Source of the DNA: Ancylobacter polymorphus
GTDB taxonomy: Bacteria > Pseudomonadota > Alphaproteobacteria > Rhizobiales > Xanthobacteraceae
Assembly: GCF_022836935.1 (NCBI RefSeq)
Contig: NZ_CP083239.1
Coordinates: forward strand, 3,238,001 to 3,302,000
DNA length: 64,000 bases
Direction: 5' to 3'
Below, piece after piece: positions 1 to 9,063 of this stretch; position 1 is the stretch's first letter, and each line of letters starts with the position of its first letter. Below the pieces are notes generated by a model. That model had not been told where the DNA came from. It ran no database searches and worked only from the letters and a program-made list of their open reading frames with translations. The translations under genes and the position numbers were made by a program.

Positions 1-1
1 G

Positions 2-796
2 GTCACGCTCGACGACATCACCGAGCTGGTGGTGGCGCAACGCAGCTCCGCCTGGGCCGATGTCGCCCGCCGCATCGCCCACGAGATCAAGAACCCGCTC
101 ACCCCGATCCAGCTCTCCGCCGAACGGCTGCGCCGGCGCTACGGCAAGGTGATCGGCGAGGACCGCGAAGTGTTCGACCAGTGCACGGAAACCATCATCC
201 GGCAGGTCGGCGATATCGGCCGCATGGTGGATGAGTTCTCCTCCTTCGCCCGCATGCCCAAGCCCGTCGCCGAGGCGCAGGACATTGGCGAGACGGCGCG
301 GCAGGTGGTGTTCCTCATGCGGGTCGGCAATCCCGACATCGTCATCGACCTCGAACTGCCGGAGCAGCCGGTGGTCGCCCGTTTCGATCGCCGCCTCGTC
401 TCGCAGGCGCTGACCAACATCATCAAGAACGCCACCGAGGCGCTGGCGGCGGTGCCGGCGGAAGAGCGCACCGAGCCGGCGCGCATTCAGGTGAAAGTGC
501 ATGCCACCGAGCGGATGGTGGACATTGACGTTGTCGACAATGGCAAGGGCCTGCCGACCGAGAACCGGGCGCGGCTGCTGGAGCCCTATGTGACGACGCG
601 CGAGAAGGGCACCGGGCTCGGCCTCGCGATCGTCGGAAAGATCATGGAAGAGCACGGCGGCGGCATCGAGCTCGACGATGCGCCCGAAGGGCGGGGCGCG
701 TGGATTCGCCTGCACTTCGCGCGCGACGGCGGCCCCACCGCCGCCAATGACGGAAAAGGCAACGGCGGGGCCCCCACCCCCCGTGTGGTCGGCTGA
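2..796 (+). CDS. ntrY: NtrY, membrane sensor histidine kinase (3' part only)
   Basis: This is the C-terminal 264 residues of the sensor kinase that phosphorylates NtrX in nitrogen and redox signalling; the N-terminal membrane and HAMP parts lie before the window. The reading frame is open from base 2. The H-box reads RRIAHEIKNPLTP, with the phosphoacceptor His at fragment residue 27. The ATPase domain follows with N-box NIIKNATEAL, G1 box DNGKGL and G2 box GTGLGLAI. The gene ends 14 bases before ntrX, whose ribosome-binding site AAGGAG overlaps the ntrY stop, so the two are co-transcribed. The ntrYX pair followed by trkA is standard alphaproteobacterial gene order. Identity is secure; only length is lost. 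Confidence 0.95.
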   Translation, partial: VTLDDITELVVAQRSSAWADVARRIAHEIKNPLTPIQLSAERLRRRYGKVIGEDREVFDQCTETIIRQVGDIGRMVDEFSSFARMPKPVAEAQDIGETARQVVFLMRVGNPDIVIDLELPEQPVVARFDRRLVSQALTNIIKNATEALAAVPAEERTEPARIQVKVHATERMVDIDVVDNGKGLPTENRARLLEPYVTTREKGTGLGLAIVGKIMEEHGGGIELDDAPEGRGAWIRLHFARDGGPTAANDGKGNGGAPTPRVVG

Positions 797-810
797 AGGA
801 GAACTGACGA

Positions 811-2178
811 ATGGCGACGGACATCCTGATCGTCGATGACGAAGCCGATATTCGCGGTCTGGTCGCGGGCATTCTGGAGGATGAGGGCTATGGCGCCCGC
901 ACCGCCAAGGACAGCGACGAGGCGCTGGCCGCCATCGAGGCGCGCCGCCCGCATCTGGTCTTCCTCGACATCTGGCTGGAACGCTCGAAGCTCGATGGGC
1001 TGCAACTGCTGGAGCGCATCAAGAAGAGCCACCCGGACGTGCCGGTCGTGATGATTTCCGGCCACGGCACCATCGAGACGGCGGTGGCGGCGATCAAGCA
1101 GGGCGCCTACGACTTCATCGAGAAGCCGTTCAATTCCGACCGCCTGATCCTCGTCGCCGACCGGGCGCTGGAGACGCTGAGGCTCAAGCGCGAGGTGCGC
1201 GACCTCAAGCAGCGCACGGCGGTGACGCAGGCGCTGGTGGGCAAGTCCTCGGTGATGAACCAGCTGCGCCAGGGCATCGAGCGCGTGGCGCCGACCAATA
1301 GCCGCATCATGATCGTCGGCCCCTCCGGCTCCGGCAAGGAGCTGACCGCCCGCATGATCCACGCCGCCTCGCAGCGGGCGAACGGGCCGTTCGTCGTCAT
1401 CAACGCCGCCGCCATCACCCCGGAGCGGATGGAAGTCGAGTTGTTCGGTGTCGAGCTGGGCGAAGGGCAGGGCCGTCAGGTCGGCGCGCTGGAAGAGGCG
1501 CATGGCGGCACGCTGTTCATCGACGAAATCGCCGATATGCCGCGCGAGACCCAGAACCGCATCCTGCGGGTGCTGGTGGACCAGAACTTCCTGCGCGTCG
1601 GCGGCAATACCCGCGTTTCGGTGGATGTGCGCATCATCTCCTCCACCGCCCGCAATCTGGAAAAAGAGATCGCCGAAGGGCGCTTCCGCGAGGATCTCTA
1701 TCACCGGCTTGGCGTGGTGCCGGTGCGGGTGCCGCCGCTGGCGGAGCGGCGCGAGGACGTGCCGGAGCTGGTCGAATTCTTCCTCGACCAGATTTCGCAG
1801 TCCACCGGCCTGCCGCGCCGGCGTGTCGCCGACGACGCGCTCGCCGTGCTGCAGTCGCATGACTGGCCGGGCAATGTCCGCCAGCTGCGCAACAATATCG
1901 AACGCCTGCTCATCCTCGCCTCCGGCGAGGCGGATGCGCCCGTGACCGCCGACATGCTGCCGCCGGATGTCGGCGCGTTGGTGCCGAGCCTGCCGAGCGG
2001 CACGGGCGGCGAGCATCTGATGGGCCTGCCGCTGCGCGATGCGCGCGAAGTGTTCGAGCGCGAATATCTGGTGGCGCAGATCAGCCGCTTCGGCGGCAAC
2101 ATCTCGCGCACGGCGGAGTTCGTCGGCATGGAGCGCTCGGCGCTGCACCGCAAGCTCAAGGCGCTGGGCATCGGCTGA
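811..2178 (+). CDS. ntrX: NtrX, response regulator with AAA+ and Fis-type HTH domains
   Basis: This is the 455-residue partner regulator of NtrY. The receiver domain (about 1-125) has the acidic pair D9/D10, phosphoacceptor D53 (VFLDIW) and the conserved Lys in IEKPF. The AAA+ domain (about 145-380) has Walker A GPSGSGKE from residue 170 and Walker B GTLFIDEIAD. The C-terminal Fis-like helix-turn-helix covers about 415-455. The segment where sigma-54 activators carry GAFTGA reads VELGEGQGRQVGALEEA instead, so the sigma-54 contact loop is absent. That variant is known for alphaproteobacterial NtrX and means it probably acts as a DNA-binding regulator that does not remodel sigma-54. It is preceded by AAGGAG at good spacing. 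Confidence 0.95.
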   Translation: MATDILIVDDEADIRGLVAGILEDEGYGARTAKDSDEALAAIEARRPHLVFLDIWLERSKLDGLQLLERIKKSHPDVPVVMISGHGTIETAVAAIKQGAYDFIEKPFNSDRLILVADRALETLRLKREVRDLKQRTAVTQALVGKSSVMNQLRQGIERVAPTNSRIMIVGPSGSGKELTARMIHAASQRANGPFVVINAAAITPERMEVELFGVELGEGQGRQVGALEEAHGGTLFIDEIADMPRETQNRILRVLVDQNFLRVGGNTRVSVDVRIISSTARNLEKEIAEGRFREDLYHRLGVVPVRVPPLAERREDVPELVEFFLDQISQSTGLPRRRVADDALAVLQSHDWPGNVRQLRNNIERLLILASGEADAPVTADMLPPDVGALVPSLPSGTGGEHLMGLPLRDAREVFEREYLVAQISRFGGNISRTAEFVGMERSALHRKLKALGIG

Positions 2179-2345
2179 GCGCCTTCCGCCGCCGCCCTGC
2201 CGCTTCCGGTAAAGGAAGATGTGCGGGCGGGACGCTGCGGCGTCTGCCGCGCCGTGCGAACCTGCTATAGAGAGACTCGCCAGGAAATGCCGGAGGCCCG
2301 TTCGCGGAAACCCACTGGCGCCGGCGGGCAGGAGCGGGGGACGTC

Positions 2346-3722
2346 ATGAAGGTCGTGATTTGCGGCGCGGGGCAGGTGGGGTTCGGCATTGCCGAGCGTC
2401 TGGCCGCTGAGCAGAACGACGTTTCCATCATCGACACCTCGCCCCGCCTCATCCAGGCGGTGACCGATACGCTCGACGTGCGCGGCTTTGTCGGCCATGG
2501 CTCGCATCCCGACGTGCTGGCCCGGGCGGGGCTGGAGGCGGCGGACATGCTGATCGCCGTCACCCTGCACGACGAAGTCAACATGATCGCCTGCCAGGTC
2601 GGCCATGCGCTGTTCGACGTGCCGACCAAGATCGCCCGCGTGCGCGCGCAAAGCTATCTGCAGGGCCACTGGCGCGACCTGTTCTCGCGCGACCACCTGC
2701 CGATCGATGTGGTGATCTCGCCCGAGCTGGAAGTGGGCGAGATGGTGCTGCGCCGCCTCTCGCTGCCGGGCGCCGTCGATACGGTGAGCTTCAACGACAG
2801 CAATGTCGTCGTTGTGGGCGTGCGCTGCCAGGAGGATTGCCCGGTCCTCGACACGCCGCTGCGCCAGCTCACCGATCTGTTCCCGGACCTGCGGGCGGTG
2901 GTGGTGGCGGTCAACCGCAACGGCAAGACCTTCGTGCCGCGCTCCATCGATTCGCTGCTGGCCGGCGACCTCGCCTATTTCGTCGCCCATACCGACCAGG
3001 TGAGCCGCACCCTCTCGATCTTCGGCCATGACGAGCCGCCGGCGCAGCGCATCGTCATTGGCGGCGGTGGCAATATCGGCCTTTATGTCGCGCGCGAGCT
3101 GGAGCAGCGCAACCCGAAGGCGCGGGTGAAGATCATCGAGGACAAGATCAGCCGCGCGGAGGAGATCGCGCAGGAGCTGAACCGCACCGTGGTGCTGCGC
3201 GGCAGCGCGCTGGATCGCACCATTCTGGAGGAGGCGGCGGTCGGCGATGCCGACACCATGATCGCGGTGACCAATGACGACCGGGTCAACATCCTTTCCT
3301 GTCTGCTGTCGCGCGAGCTTGGCGCCAAGCGCATGCTGTCGCTGCTGAACGACCCAGCCTATCCCGCCTTCGCGCGCGGCCTCGGCATTGACGCCTATGT
3401 GAATCCGCGCCAGATCACCGTCTCCAAAGTGCTGCAATACGTCCGCAAGGGCCGCATCCGCGGCGTGCATTCGCTGCTGAACGGGGCCGGCGAGGTGATC
3501 GAGGCCGAGGCGCTGGAAACCTCGCCGCTGGTAGGCAAGCCCCTGCGCCAACTCGACCTGTTCGACGGCATGCGCATCGGCGCGGTCATCCGCGCCGGGC
3601 GGGTCATGCTGCCGCGCGGCGACACGGTGATCCAGGCGCGTGACCGGGTGGTGATGTTCGCGCTCGCCGACAAGGTGAAGCGGGTCGAACAGCTGTTCCG
3701 GGTCAGCCTTGAATTCTTCTGA
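2346..3722 (+). CDS. trkA: TrkA, NAD-binding regulatory subunit of Trk potassium uptake
   Basis: TrkA is the cytoplasmic peripheral protein that gates the TrkH potassium channel. The 458-residue length is usual. There are two Rossmann RCK_N domains, each with a dinucleotide-binding start: ICGAGQVGFGIAERL at about residue 4 and VIGGGGNIGLYVARE at about 236. Each is followed by an RCK_C domain; the last one ends near the C-terminus (VIQARDRVVMFA). It lies 167 bases after ntrX and 15 bases before trkH, so trkAH are one unit. The 2179-2345 gap shows no convincing promoter or terminator to the eye. Confidence 0.95.
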   Translation: MKVVICGAGQVGFGIAERLAAEQNDVSIIDTSPRLIQAVTDTLDVRGFVGHGSHPDVLARAGLEAADMLIAVTLHDEVNMIACQVGHALFDVPTKIARVRAQSYLQGHWRDLFSRDHLPIDVVISPELEVGEMVLRRLSLPGAVDTVSFNDSNVVVVGVRCQEDCPVLDTPLRQLTDLFPDLRAVVVAVNRNGKTFVPRSIDSLLAGDLAYFVAHTDQVSRTLSIFGHDEPPAQRIVIGGGGNIGLYVARELEQRNPKARVKIIEDKISRAEEIAQELNRTVVLRGSALDRTILEEAAVGDADTMIAVTNDDRVNILSCLLSRELGAKRMLSLLNDPAYPAFARGLGIDAYVNPRQITVSKVLQYVRKGRIRGVHSLLNGAGEVIEAEALETSPLVGKPLRQLDLFDGMRIGAVIRAGRVMLPRGDTVIQARDRVVMFALADKVKRVEQLFRVSLEFF

Positions 3723-3737
3723 GAGAGGCCCCGGTTC

Positions 3738-5186
3738 ATGATCGCGGTCGCCCGCTACAGCGCCCAGACGGCCGGCGTCATGGCCGGCTTCCTGCTGCTG
3801 GCCGCGCTGGTGTCGCTGTTCCGGCGCGAGCCCGGTGCCGACGTGTTCCTGATGACGGCGCTGCTCACCGTTTTCGGCGCGGGGGCGGTGCATCTCGCCG
3901 TGCGCAACCGGGCCGGGCGGCTGGACCGGCTCGCCGCCTATGGCCTGCTGCTGCTGCTTTGGCTCGTCGTGCCGATCATCGCCGCCGTGCCGATCGCCGC
4001 GACCACGACGCTCGGGCCGGTGCATGCCTGGTTCGAGGCGGTGGCGGCGTTCACCACCACCGGGCCGATCCAGATTCATGATCTCGACAAGGTGCCGCGG
4101 GCGACGCTGGGCTGGCTGCTGACGCTGCAATGGGCGGGCGGGCTGCTCACCCTTGTGGGCTTCGTCGCCGTGCTCGGCCCCGCCGGTCTCGGCGGCCTGC
4201 CGGACCGCAGCGCCCGCGCCAATCTGCTCGGCGTCACCCATCAGATGACGCTGGACGACGCGCTGCGCCTCGTGCTGCCGATCTATCTCGGCGCCACGCT
4301 CCTGTGCACCTTCCTGCTGTTCCTGCTCGGTCTTCGCCTGTTCGAGGCGCTCGGCCTCGCCGGCGCGGCATTGTCCACCGGCGGCCTGCTGCCGGATGCG
4401 GACGGCATCGCCGCCTATGGCCATTTCGGCATCAAGGCGGTGCTGATCGTTTTCATGCTGATCGGCGGCACGAGCCTGCTCTGGCAGCGCATGCTGCTCA
4501 CACGGCGCTTTCGCCTCGCGCTCGGACAATATGAAAACATTGTGCTTTTCGCGCTTTGCCTCGGCCTCGGCATTGCTGCCGCGGCGATTGGTTTCCGCAC
4601 GCTGGGCAGCGGCCTGTCGCTGCCGATCGCGCTGGAGGACGGGCTGTTCACCGCCGTCGCGCTGGTCACCACGACAGGCATCGAGCCGCATGCCGGCGCC
4701 TTTGCCAGCCTGCCGGTGACGGTGGTGCTCACCGTCGTCTTCATCGGCGGCGCCAGTTTCTCCACCGCGGGCGGAATCAAGATCTACCGTGCCGGGGTGA
4801 TGGTGCTGCAGAGCCTGCGCGAACTGGAGCGACTGGTGCATCCCAGCGCCGTGCATCCGCGTCGTCTCGGGCAGCAGAATGTGACGTTGCAGATGATGAA
4901 GGCGATCTGGATTATGTTCGGCGTCGCCTGCACGGTGATCGGCGCGCTAACCGTGGCGCTCGCGCCGGCCATGCCGAGCTTTGAAGCGGCCTTCGTCGCG
5001 GTCGTGACGGCGCTGAGCAATGCCGGTCCGGTCTATTCCGTGAACTGGCAGCCGGACGTGAATTGGCCGGACTGGGGCGCGCTGCCGGCCTATGCGCAGC
5101 TTATACTGGCCCTGGCCATGATTCTCGGGCGGCTGGAGATTCTGGTCGTGCTGGGGCTGGCCAATTTCGCCCTCTGGCGACGTTAA
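3738..5186 (+). CDS. trkH: TrkH, potassium-translocating membrane subunit
   Basis: This is an integral membrane potassium transporter of 482 residues with about ten hydrophobic segments and four pore-loop repeats. Pore-filter-like segments are visible as AFTTTGPIQ, ALSTGGLLP, ALVTTTGIEP and ALSNAGPVYS, each followed by a helix as in the Trk/Ktr/HKT superfamily. It follows trkA by 15 bases. No anomaly was seen. The stop is followed by an 86-base gap before the aminotransferase gene. Confidence 0.93.
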   Translation: MIAVARYSAQTAGVMAGFLLLAALVSLFRREPGADVFLMTALLTVFGAGAVHLAVRNRAGRLDRLAAYGLLLLLWLVVPIIAAVPIAATTTLGPVHAWFEAVAAFTTTGPIQIHDLDKVPRATLGWLLTLQWAGGLLTLVGFVAVLGPAGLGGLPDRSARANLLGVTHQMTLDDALRLVLPIYLGATLLCTFLLFLLGLRLFEALGLAGAALSTGGLLPDADGIAAYGHFGIKAVLIVFMLIGGTSLLWQRMLLTRRFRLALGQYENIVLFALCLGLGIAAAAIGFRTLGSGLSLPIALEDGLFTAVALVTTTGIEPHAGAFASLPVTVVLTVVFIGGASFSTAGGIKIYRAGVMVLQSLRELERLVHPSAVHPRRLGQQNVTLQMMKAIWIMFGVACTVIGALTVALAPAMPSFEAAFVAVVTALSNAGPVYSVNWQPDVNWPDWGALPAYAQLILALAMILGRLEILVVLGLANFALWRR

Positions 5187-5272
5187 AGGGCAGATATATC
5201 AAGCCACTGAGTCGCCATGTTCATGCGATGTGCGAACGGGTGGCTATACCGAGACCGGGCTGAGGACGGACG

Positions 5273-6133
5273 ATGTCGCGCATTGCCTATGTGAACGGAG
5301 CCTATGTGCCGCACGCCGTGGCGGGCGTGCATGTGGAGGATCGCGGCTACCAGTTCGGCGACGGCGTCTATGAAGTCTGCGAGGTGCGCGGCGGGCATAT
5401 GGTGGATGAGCGTCGCCACATGGAGCGGCTGGTGCGTTCGCTCGGCGAACTGCGCATCCGGCTGCCTATGTCGCTTGCCGCGCTCGGGGTGGTGCTGCGC
5501 CAGACCATCGCCCGCAACCGCGTGCGCGACGGCCTCGTCTATCTGCAGGTCACGCGCGGCGTCGCCCGGCGCGACCATTATTTTCCCGATCCGGCGACGC
5601 CGCCCTCAATCGTCGTCACCGCCCGCGCGATTGACCCGGCCAAGGGCGAGGCGGCGGCGGAGCAGGGGATCGGCGTCATCACCGTGCCGGATAATCGCTG
5701 GGAGCGGGTCGATATCAAGACCGTCGGCCTGCTGCCGAACGTCCTCGCCAAGGAGGCGGCGAAGCAGGCCGGCGCGCGCGAAGCCTGGTTCGTCGATGCG
5801 GGCGGCCATGTCACCGAGGGCGGCTCGACCAATGCCTGGATCGTCACGCCCGAGGGGCGGCTCGTCACCCGGCCGGCGGAGTCTGGCATTTTGCGCGGCA
5901 TCACCCGCACGGTCATGTTCGAGGTGGCGGCCGAGCTGCAATTGCGCATCGAGGAGCGCCCCTTCACCGTGGCGGAAGCGCTGGGCGCGCGTGAGGCCTT
6001 CGTTACTTCGGCCACCAATTTCGCCACCCCGGTGGTGCGAATCGACGGGCAGGCGATCGGCGACGGCCGGCCCGGCCCGGTGGCGCGCGCCCTGCGCGCC
6101 AACTACCACCGGCTTGCCGAAATCGCCCGCTGA
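5273..6133 (+). CDS. dat: D-amino acid aminotransferase (PLP fold type IV)
   Basis: This 286-residue class IV aminotransferase most probably exchanges amino groups between D-amino acids and 2-oxo acids. It begins with the family signature YVNGAYVPH...VEDRGYQFGDGVYE. The PLP lysine is expected in DIKTVGLLPNVLAK (about residue 147). Phosphate-binding segments EGGSTNAWIV and GILRGITRT are present. The closest family alternative is a branched-chain aminotransferase; the N-terminal signature and the position between trkH and hfq, common in Rhizobiales, favour Dat. The 209 bases after it contain no gene and no promoter I can defend, although hfq is probably transcribed from there. Confidence 0.88.
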   Translation: MSRIAYVNGAYVPHAVAGVHVEDRGYQFGDGVYEVCEVRGGHMVDERRHMERLVRSLGELRIRLPMSLAALGVVLRQTIARNRVRDGLVYLQVTRGVARRDHYFPDPATPPSIVVTARAIDPAKGEAAAEQGIGVITVPDNRWERVDIKTVGLLPNVLAKEAAKQAGAREAWFVDAGGHVTEGGSTNAWIVTPEGRLVTRPAESGILRGITRTVMFEVAAELQLRIEERPFTVAEALGAREAFVTSATNFATPVVRIDGQAIGDGRPGPVARALRANYHRLAEIAR

Positions 6134-6342
6134 CACAGGTAATTCTGCCCGCCCGGCCGGCAGGCGGGTGCGGAAAGACCTTGCCAAGGGGAACCAACTT
6201 GGCGAAAGCATCTTGCGCGCCAGACATGCTATGCCATGTTTGGGGCGCACGTCTTTGTGCTTGACCGCTCCCGGACGGGGCGCAGAGCGCAGGACGACCG
6301 CGCCGACCTACGAGCAACAACAAACAAACGGATCAAAAAACC

Positions 6343-6594
6343 ATGGCCGCGGAACGTTCGCAGAACCTCCAGGACACCTTTCTCAATCACGTCCGCAAGA
6401 ACAAGACGCCGCTCACCATCTTCCTGGTCAATGGCGTGAAGCTGCAGGGAGTCGTCACCTGGTTCGATAATTTCTGCGTGCTGCTGCGCCGCGATGGCCA
6501 TTCGCAGCTCGTTTACAAGCACGCGATCTCGACCATCATGCCCGGCCATCCGGTTCAGCTGTTCGAACCCGATGAGACCGGCGAGAAGGGCTGA
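6343..6594 (+). CDS. hfq: Hfq RNA chaperone
   Basis: Hfq forms a homohexameric ring that pairs small RNAs with mRNAs. The 83-residue protein shows the family start [13 protein letters not shown], the Sm1 segment [20 protein letters not shown] and the Sm2 segment [11 protein letters not shown] (YKHA is one substitution from the common YKHAIST proximal-face motif and matches it). The short acidic tail is typical of alphaproteobacteria. The next gene, hflX, starts 2 bases after the stop; hfq-hflX is a conserved pair. Confidence 0.97.
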   Translation: MAAERSQNLQDTFLNHVRKNKTPLTIFLVNGVKLQGVVTWFDNFCVLLRRDGHSQLVYKHAISTIMPGHPVQLFEPDETGEKG

Positions 6595-6596
6595 TC

Positions 6597-7982
6597 TTGG
6601 AGTTCAAGCCCTCCCGCACGTCGTCCGCCGGTCGTGCCGCCGGCCTGCCTGTCGAGCATGAAACCGAAGGCGACGCGACCCGCGTGGTGGTGATCGTTCC
6701 GCACCTGACCCGTCGCGGGGCAGGGGAGGAGGGCGTGCGCCGCTCGCCCGAGGCGCGGCTCGACGAGGCGGTCGGTCTCGTCCTCGCCATTGATCTGAAG
6801 CTTGTCGGCAGCGCGCTTGTGGGCTTGTCGCAGGTGCGTCCGGCCACCTATCTCGGCAGTGGCAAGGTCGAGGAAATCGCCGGGCTGGTGAAGGCGGAGG
6901 AGGCGGGGCTGGTCTTTGTCGATGCCCCGCTCAGCCCGGTGCAGCAGCGCAACCTCGAAAAGGCGTGGTCGGCCAAGGTGATCGACCGCACCGCGCTCAT
7001 TCTCGAAATTTTCGGCCAGCGTGCGCGCACCAAGGAAGGTGTGCTGCAGGTCGAGTTCGCCCATCTCAACTATCAGCGCAGCCGGCTGGTGCGCTCCTGG
7101 ACCCATCTGGAACGCCAGCGCGGCGGCTTCGGCTTTCTCGGTGGCCCCGGCGAGACGCAGATCGAGGCCGACCGCCGGCTGATTGGCGAGCGCATCGTCA
7201 AGATCGAGCGCGAGCTGGAGCAGGTCAAGCGCACCCGCGCCCTGCACCGCGCCAGCCGCAAGAAGGTGCCTTATCCCGTGGTGGCGTTGGTCGGCTACAC
7301 CAATGCCGGCAAGTCGACCCTGTTCAACCGGCTGACCCGCGCCGAGGTGATGGCGCAGGACCTGCTGTTCGCCACGCTCGACCCGACGCTGCGGGCGGTG
7401 CAGTTGCCCACCGGCGACAAGGTGATCCTGTCCGACACGGTCGGTTTCATCTCCGATCTGCCGACCCAGCTCGTCGCCGCCTTCCGCGCGACGCTGGAAG
7501 AGGTGATCGAGGCCGATCTCATCCTGCATGTGCGCGACATGGCGCATGAGGACGCGGACGCGCAGGCCCATGATGTGAAGAGCGTGCTGGCCGATCTCGA
7601 CATCGACCCGGAAGACGACCATCGCGTCATCGAGGTCTGGAACAAGATCGACCGGCTGGAGCCGGAGGCGAGGGCAGGGCTGTTCAACGCCGCCGCCCGC
7701 CGCGAGGGCGATGCCCGCCCGATCCCAGTGTCGGCGCTCACCGGCGAAGGCATGGAGCCGCTGCTCGCCACCATTTCGCAGCGCCTCTCACGCGAGCGGG
7801 TGAGCCTCGCCGTCGATCTCGCCGCCGCCGATGGTGGCAATCTCAGCTGGCTCTATCGCCACAGCGAAGTGCTGGAGCGCCGCGAGGACGCGGAAGGGCG
7901 GCTGCACCTCGCCGTGCGGGTGCCGCCGGACCGTGCCGAGCAGATCGAGCGTCGCTTCGGCGCGCGGCGCATCCGGGGATAA
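6597..7982 (+). CDS. hflX: HflX, ribosome-associated GTPase
   Basis: HflX is a GTPase that splits or rescues stalled ribosomes. The 461-residue protein has the N-terminal HflX domain with the glycine-rich GGPGETQIEADRR, then a coiled linker, then the GTPase domain with G1 GYTNAGKSTLFN, G3 DTVGFISDLP and G4 NKID. The start is a TTG codon at 6597, two bases after the hfq stop, with AGAAGGG upstream; no ATG lies near the conserved N-terminus. Downstream is the convergent mazG gene, separated by a palindromic extragenic repeat. Confidence 0.95.
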   Translation: MEFKPSRTSSAGRAAGLPVEHETEGDATRVVVIVPHLTRRGAGEEGVRRSPEARLDEAVGLVLAIDLKLVGSALVGLSQVRPATYLGSGKVEEIAGLVKAEEAGLVFVDAPLSPVQQRNLEKAWSAKVIDRTALILEIFGQRARTKEGVLQVEFAHLNYQRSRLVRSWTHLERQRGGFGFLGGPGETQIEADRRLIGERIVKIERELEQVKRTRALHRASRKKVPYPVVALVGYTNAGKSTLFNRLTRAEVMAQDLLFATLDPTLRAVQLPTGDKVILSDTVGFISDLPTQLVAAFRATLEEVIEADLILHVRDMAHEDADAQAHDVKSVLADLDIDPEDDHRVIEVWNKIDRLEPEARAGLFNAAARREGDARPIPVSALTGEGMEPLLATISQRLSRERVSLAVDLAAADGGNLSWLYRHSEVLERREDAEGRLHLAVRVPPDRAEQIERRFGARRIRG

Positions 7983-7998
7983 GGCGCCAGGGCCCGTC

Positions 7999-8086
7999 GT
8001 CATCCCGGACGGCCGAAGGCCCATCCGGGATCGCGTGGTGATGGCGGGCGCTCCCGGCTCTGCGCTTCGCTTCGGCCGGGATGACG
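7999..8086. repeat. Extragenic palindromic element between convergent hflX and mazG
   Basis: The element is bounded by CGTCATCCCGG (7999-8009) and its exact inverse CCGGGATGACG (8076-8086). Inside are two smaller hairpins: ATCCCGGA/TCCGGGAT at 8003-8032 with a GGCC-GAA-GGCC core, and TCCCGGC/GCCGGGA at 8052-8081. Sequences of this TCATCCCGG type recur as interspersed extragenic repeats in many Rhizobiales genomes. Placed between convergent genes, it may also stop transcription from both sides. Only one copy lies in this window. Confidence 0.7.
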
Positions 8087-8122
8087 GCGGAGGGGCGTGC
8101 GGGGGCAGGGCGCCCCTCTGCC

Positions 8123-8998
8123 CTACTCCTTCGGCGCCGCCGTCTTCGCCGCCGTCTTGGCCTCCTGCCACAGCGCCTCCATCTCATCGAGGCTGGCCTC
8201 TGTCGGCGTGCGCCCGGCCTGCGCCAGCCGGTCCTCGATATGGGCGAAGCGGCGGGTGAACTTCTCATTGGTGCCGCGCAGAGCGGCCTCCGGGTCCACA
8301 TCGAGATGGCGGGCGAGATTGGCCAGCGCGAACAGGAGGTCGCCGACTTCTTGCCCCGCCGCCTTCGCGTCGCCGGCGGCGATCTCGGCTTCCACCTCGT
8401 CGATCTCCTCGCGGATCTTGTCGAGCACCGGCCGCACCTCCGGCCAGTCGAAGCCGACCTTCGCCGCCTTGTCCTGCAATTTCACCGCCCGGGTGAGGGC
8501 AGGGGCGCCGGCCGGCACCCCGTCCAGCGTGCGGCCCTGCCCCGGCTCCGGCGGCAGACCCCGCGCCGCCCGTCGGGCGGCCCGCCGCGCCTTCTCTTCC
8601 GCCTTGATGGCGTCCCACGCCGCATTCACCGCCGCCACGTCGCGCCCACGCGCGTCGCCGAACACATGCGGGTGGCGGCGGATCATCTTGGCGGTGATCG
8701 CTTCTACCACGGCGCCGAAATCGAAGGCGCCGCGCTCCTGCGCCAGCCGGGCGTGGAACACCACCTGCAGCAGCAGGTCGCCGAGTTCGTCGCAGAGGTC
8801 GTCCAGATCGCCGCGGGCGATGGCGTCGGCCACCTCATAGGCTTCCTCGATCGTGTAGGGCGCGATCGTGTCGAAGTCCTGTGCAAGGTCCCAAGGGCAG
8901 CCGGTCTCCGGCGTGCGCAGTGCCGCCATGATCTCCAACAGGCGCTCTATGTCGCGGGAGGGCGTCAATTCCGCCTCCGAGTGATTCGCAGAAGACAT
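8123..8998 (-). CDS. mazG: MazG, nucleoside triphosphate pyrophosphohydrolase
   Basis: MazG hydrolyses NTPs and dNTPs to monophosphates as a house-cleaning enzyme. The 291-residue protein contains two tandem all-alpha MazG domains. The first has CPWDLAQDFDTIAPYTIEEAYEVADAI and the metal-binding pattern DELGDLLLQVVFHARLAQE. The second, about residues 170-260, has KIREEIDEVEAEI and EVGDLLFALANLARHL. An Arg/Ala-rich linker joins them. It is last in the minus-strand run, 65 bases downstream of the metallo-beta-lactamase-fold gene, and may be co-transcribed with it. Confidence 0.93.
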   Translation of the reverse strand: MSSANHSEAELTPSRDIERLLEIMAALRTPETGCPWDLAQDFDTIAPYTIEEAYEVADAIARGDLDDLCDELGDLLLQVVFHARLAQERGAFDFGAVVEAITAKMIRRHPHVFGDARGRDVAAVNAAWDAIKAEEKARRAARRAARGLPPEPGQGRTLDGVPAGAPALTRAVKLQDKAAKVGFDWPEVRPVLDKIREEIDEVEAEIAAGDAKAAGQEVGDLLFALANLARHLDVDPEAALRGTNEKFTRRFAHIEDRLAQAGRTPTEASLDEMEALWQEAKTAAKTAAPKE

Positions 8999-9063
8999 AT
9001 TATGGAAAACACTCTTATGGGCGGGGGAGGTCGCGTGGGTGAGAAAGGCACGTTAAATGACTG

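Noticed and set aside
586..2148. Minus-strand 520-codon frame opposite ntrYX
   Set aside because: Shadow of ntrX; composition and lack of homology show it is not coding.
2265..4856. Very long minus-strand open frame across trkA and trkH
   Set aside because: It is the antisense shadow of two well-identified genes in high-G+C DNA, with a His/Arg/Gln-rich composition and no domain. The same applies to other long antisense frames, e.g. at 61054-63969.
6199..6217. TTGGCG...CTTGCGC upstream of hfq as a sigma-54 promoter
   Set aside because: The TGGC and TTGC elements are separated by nine bases instead of the required seven.
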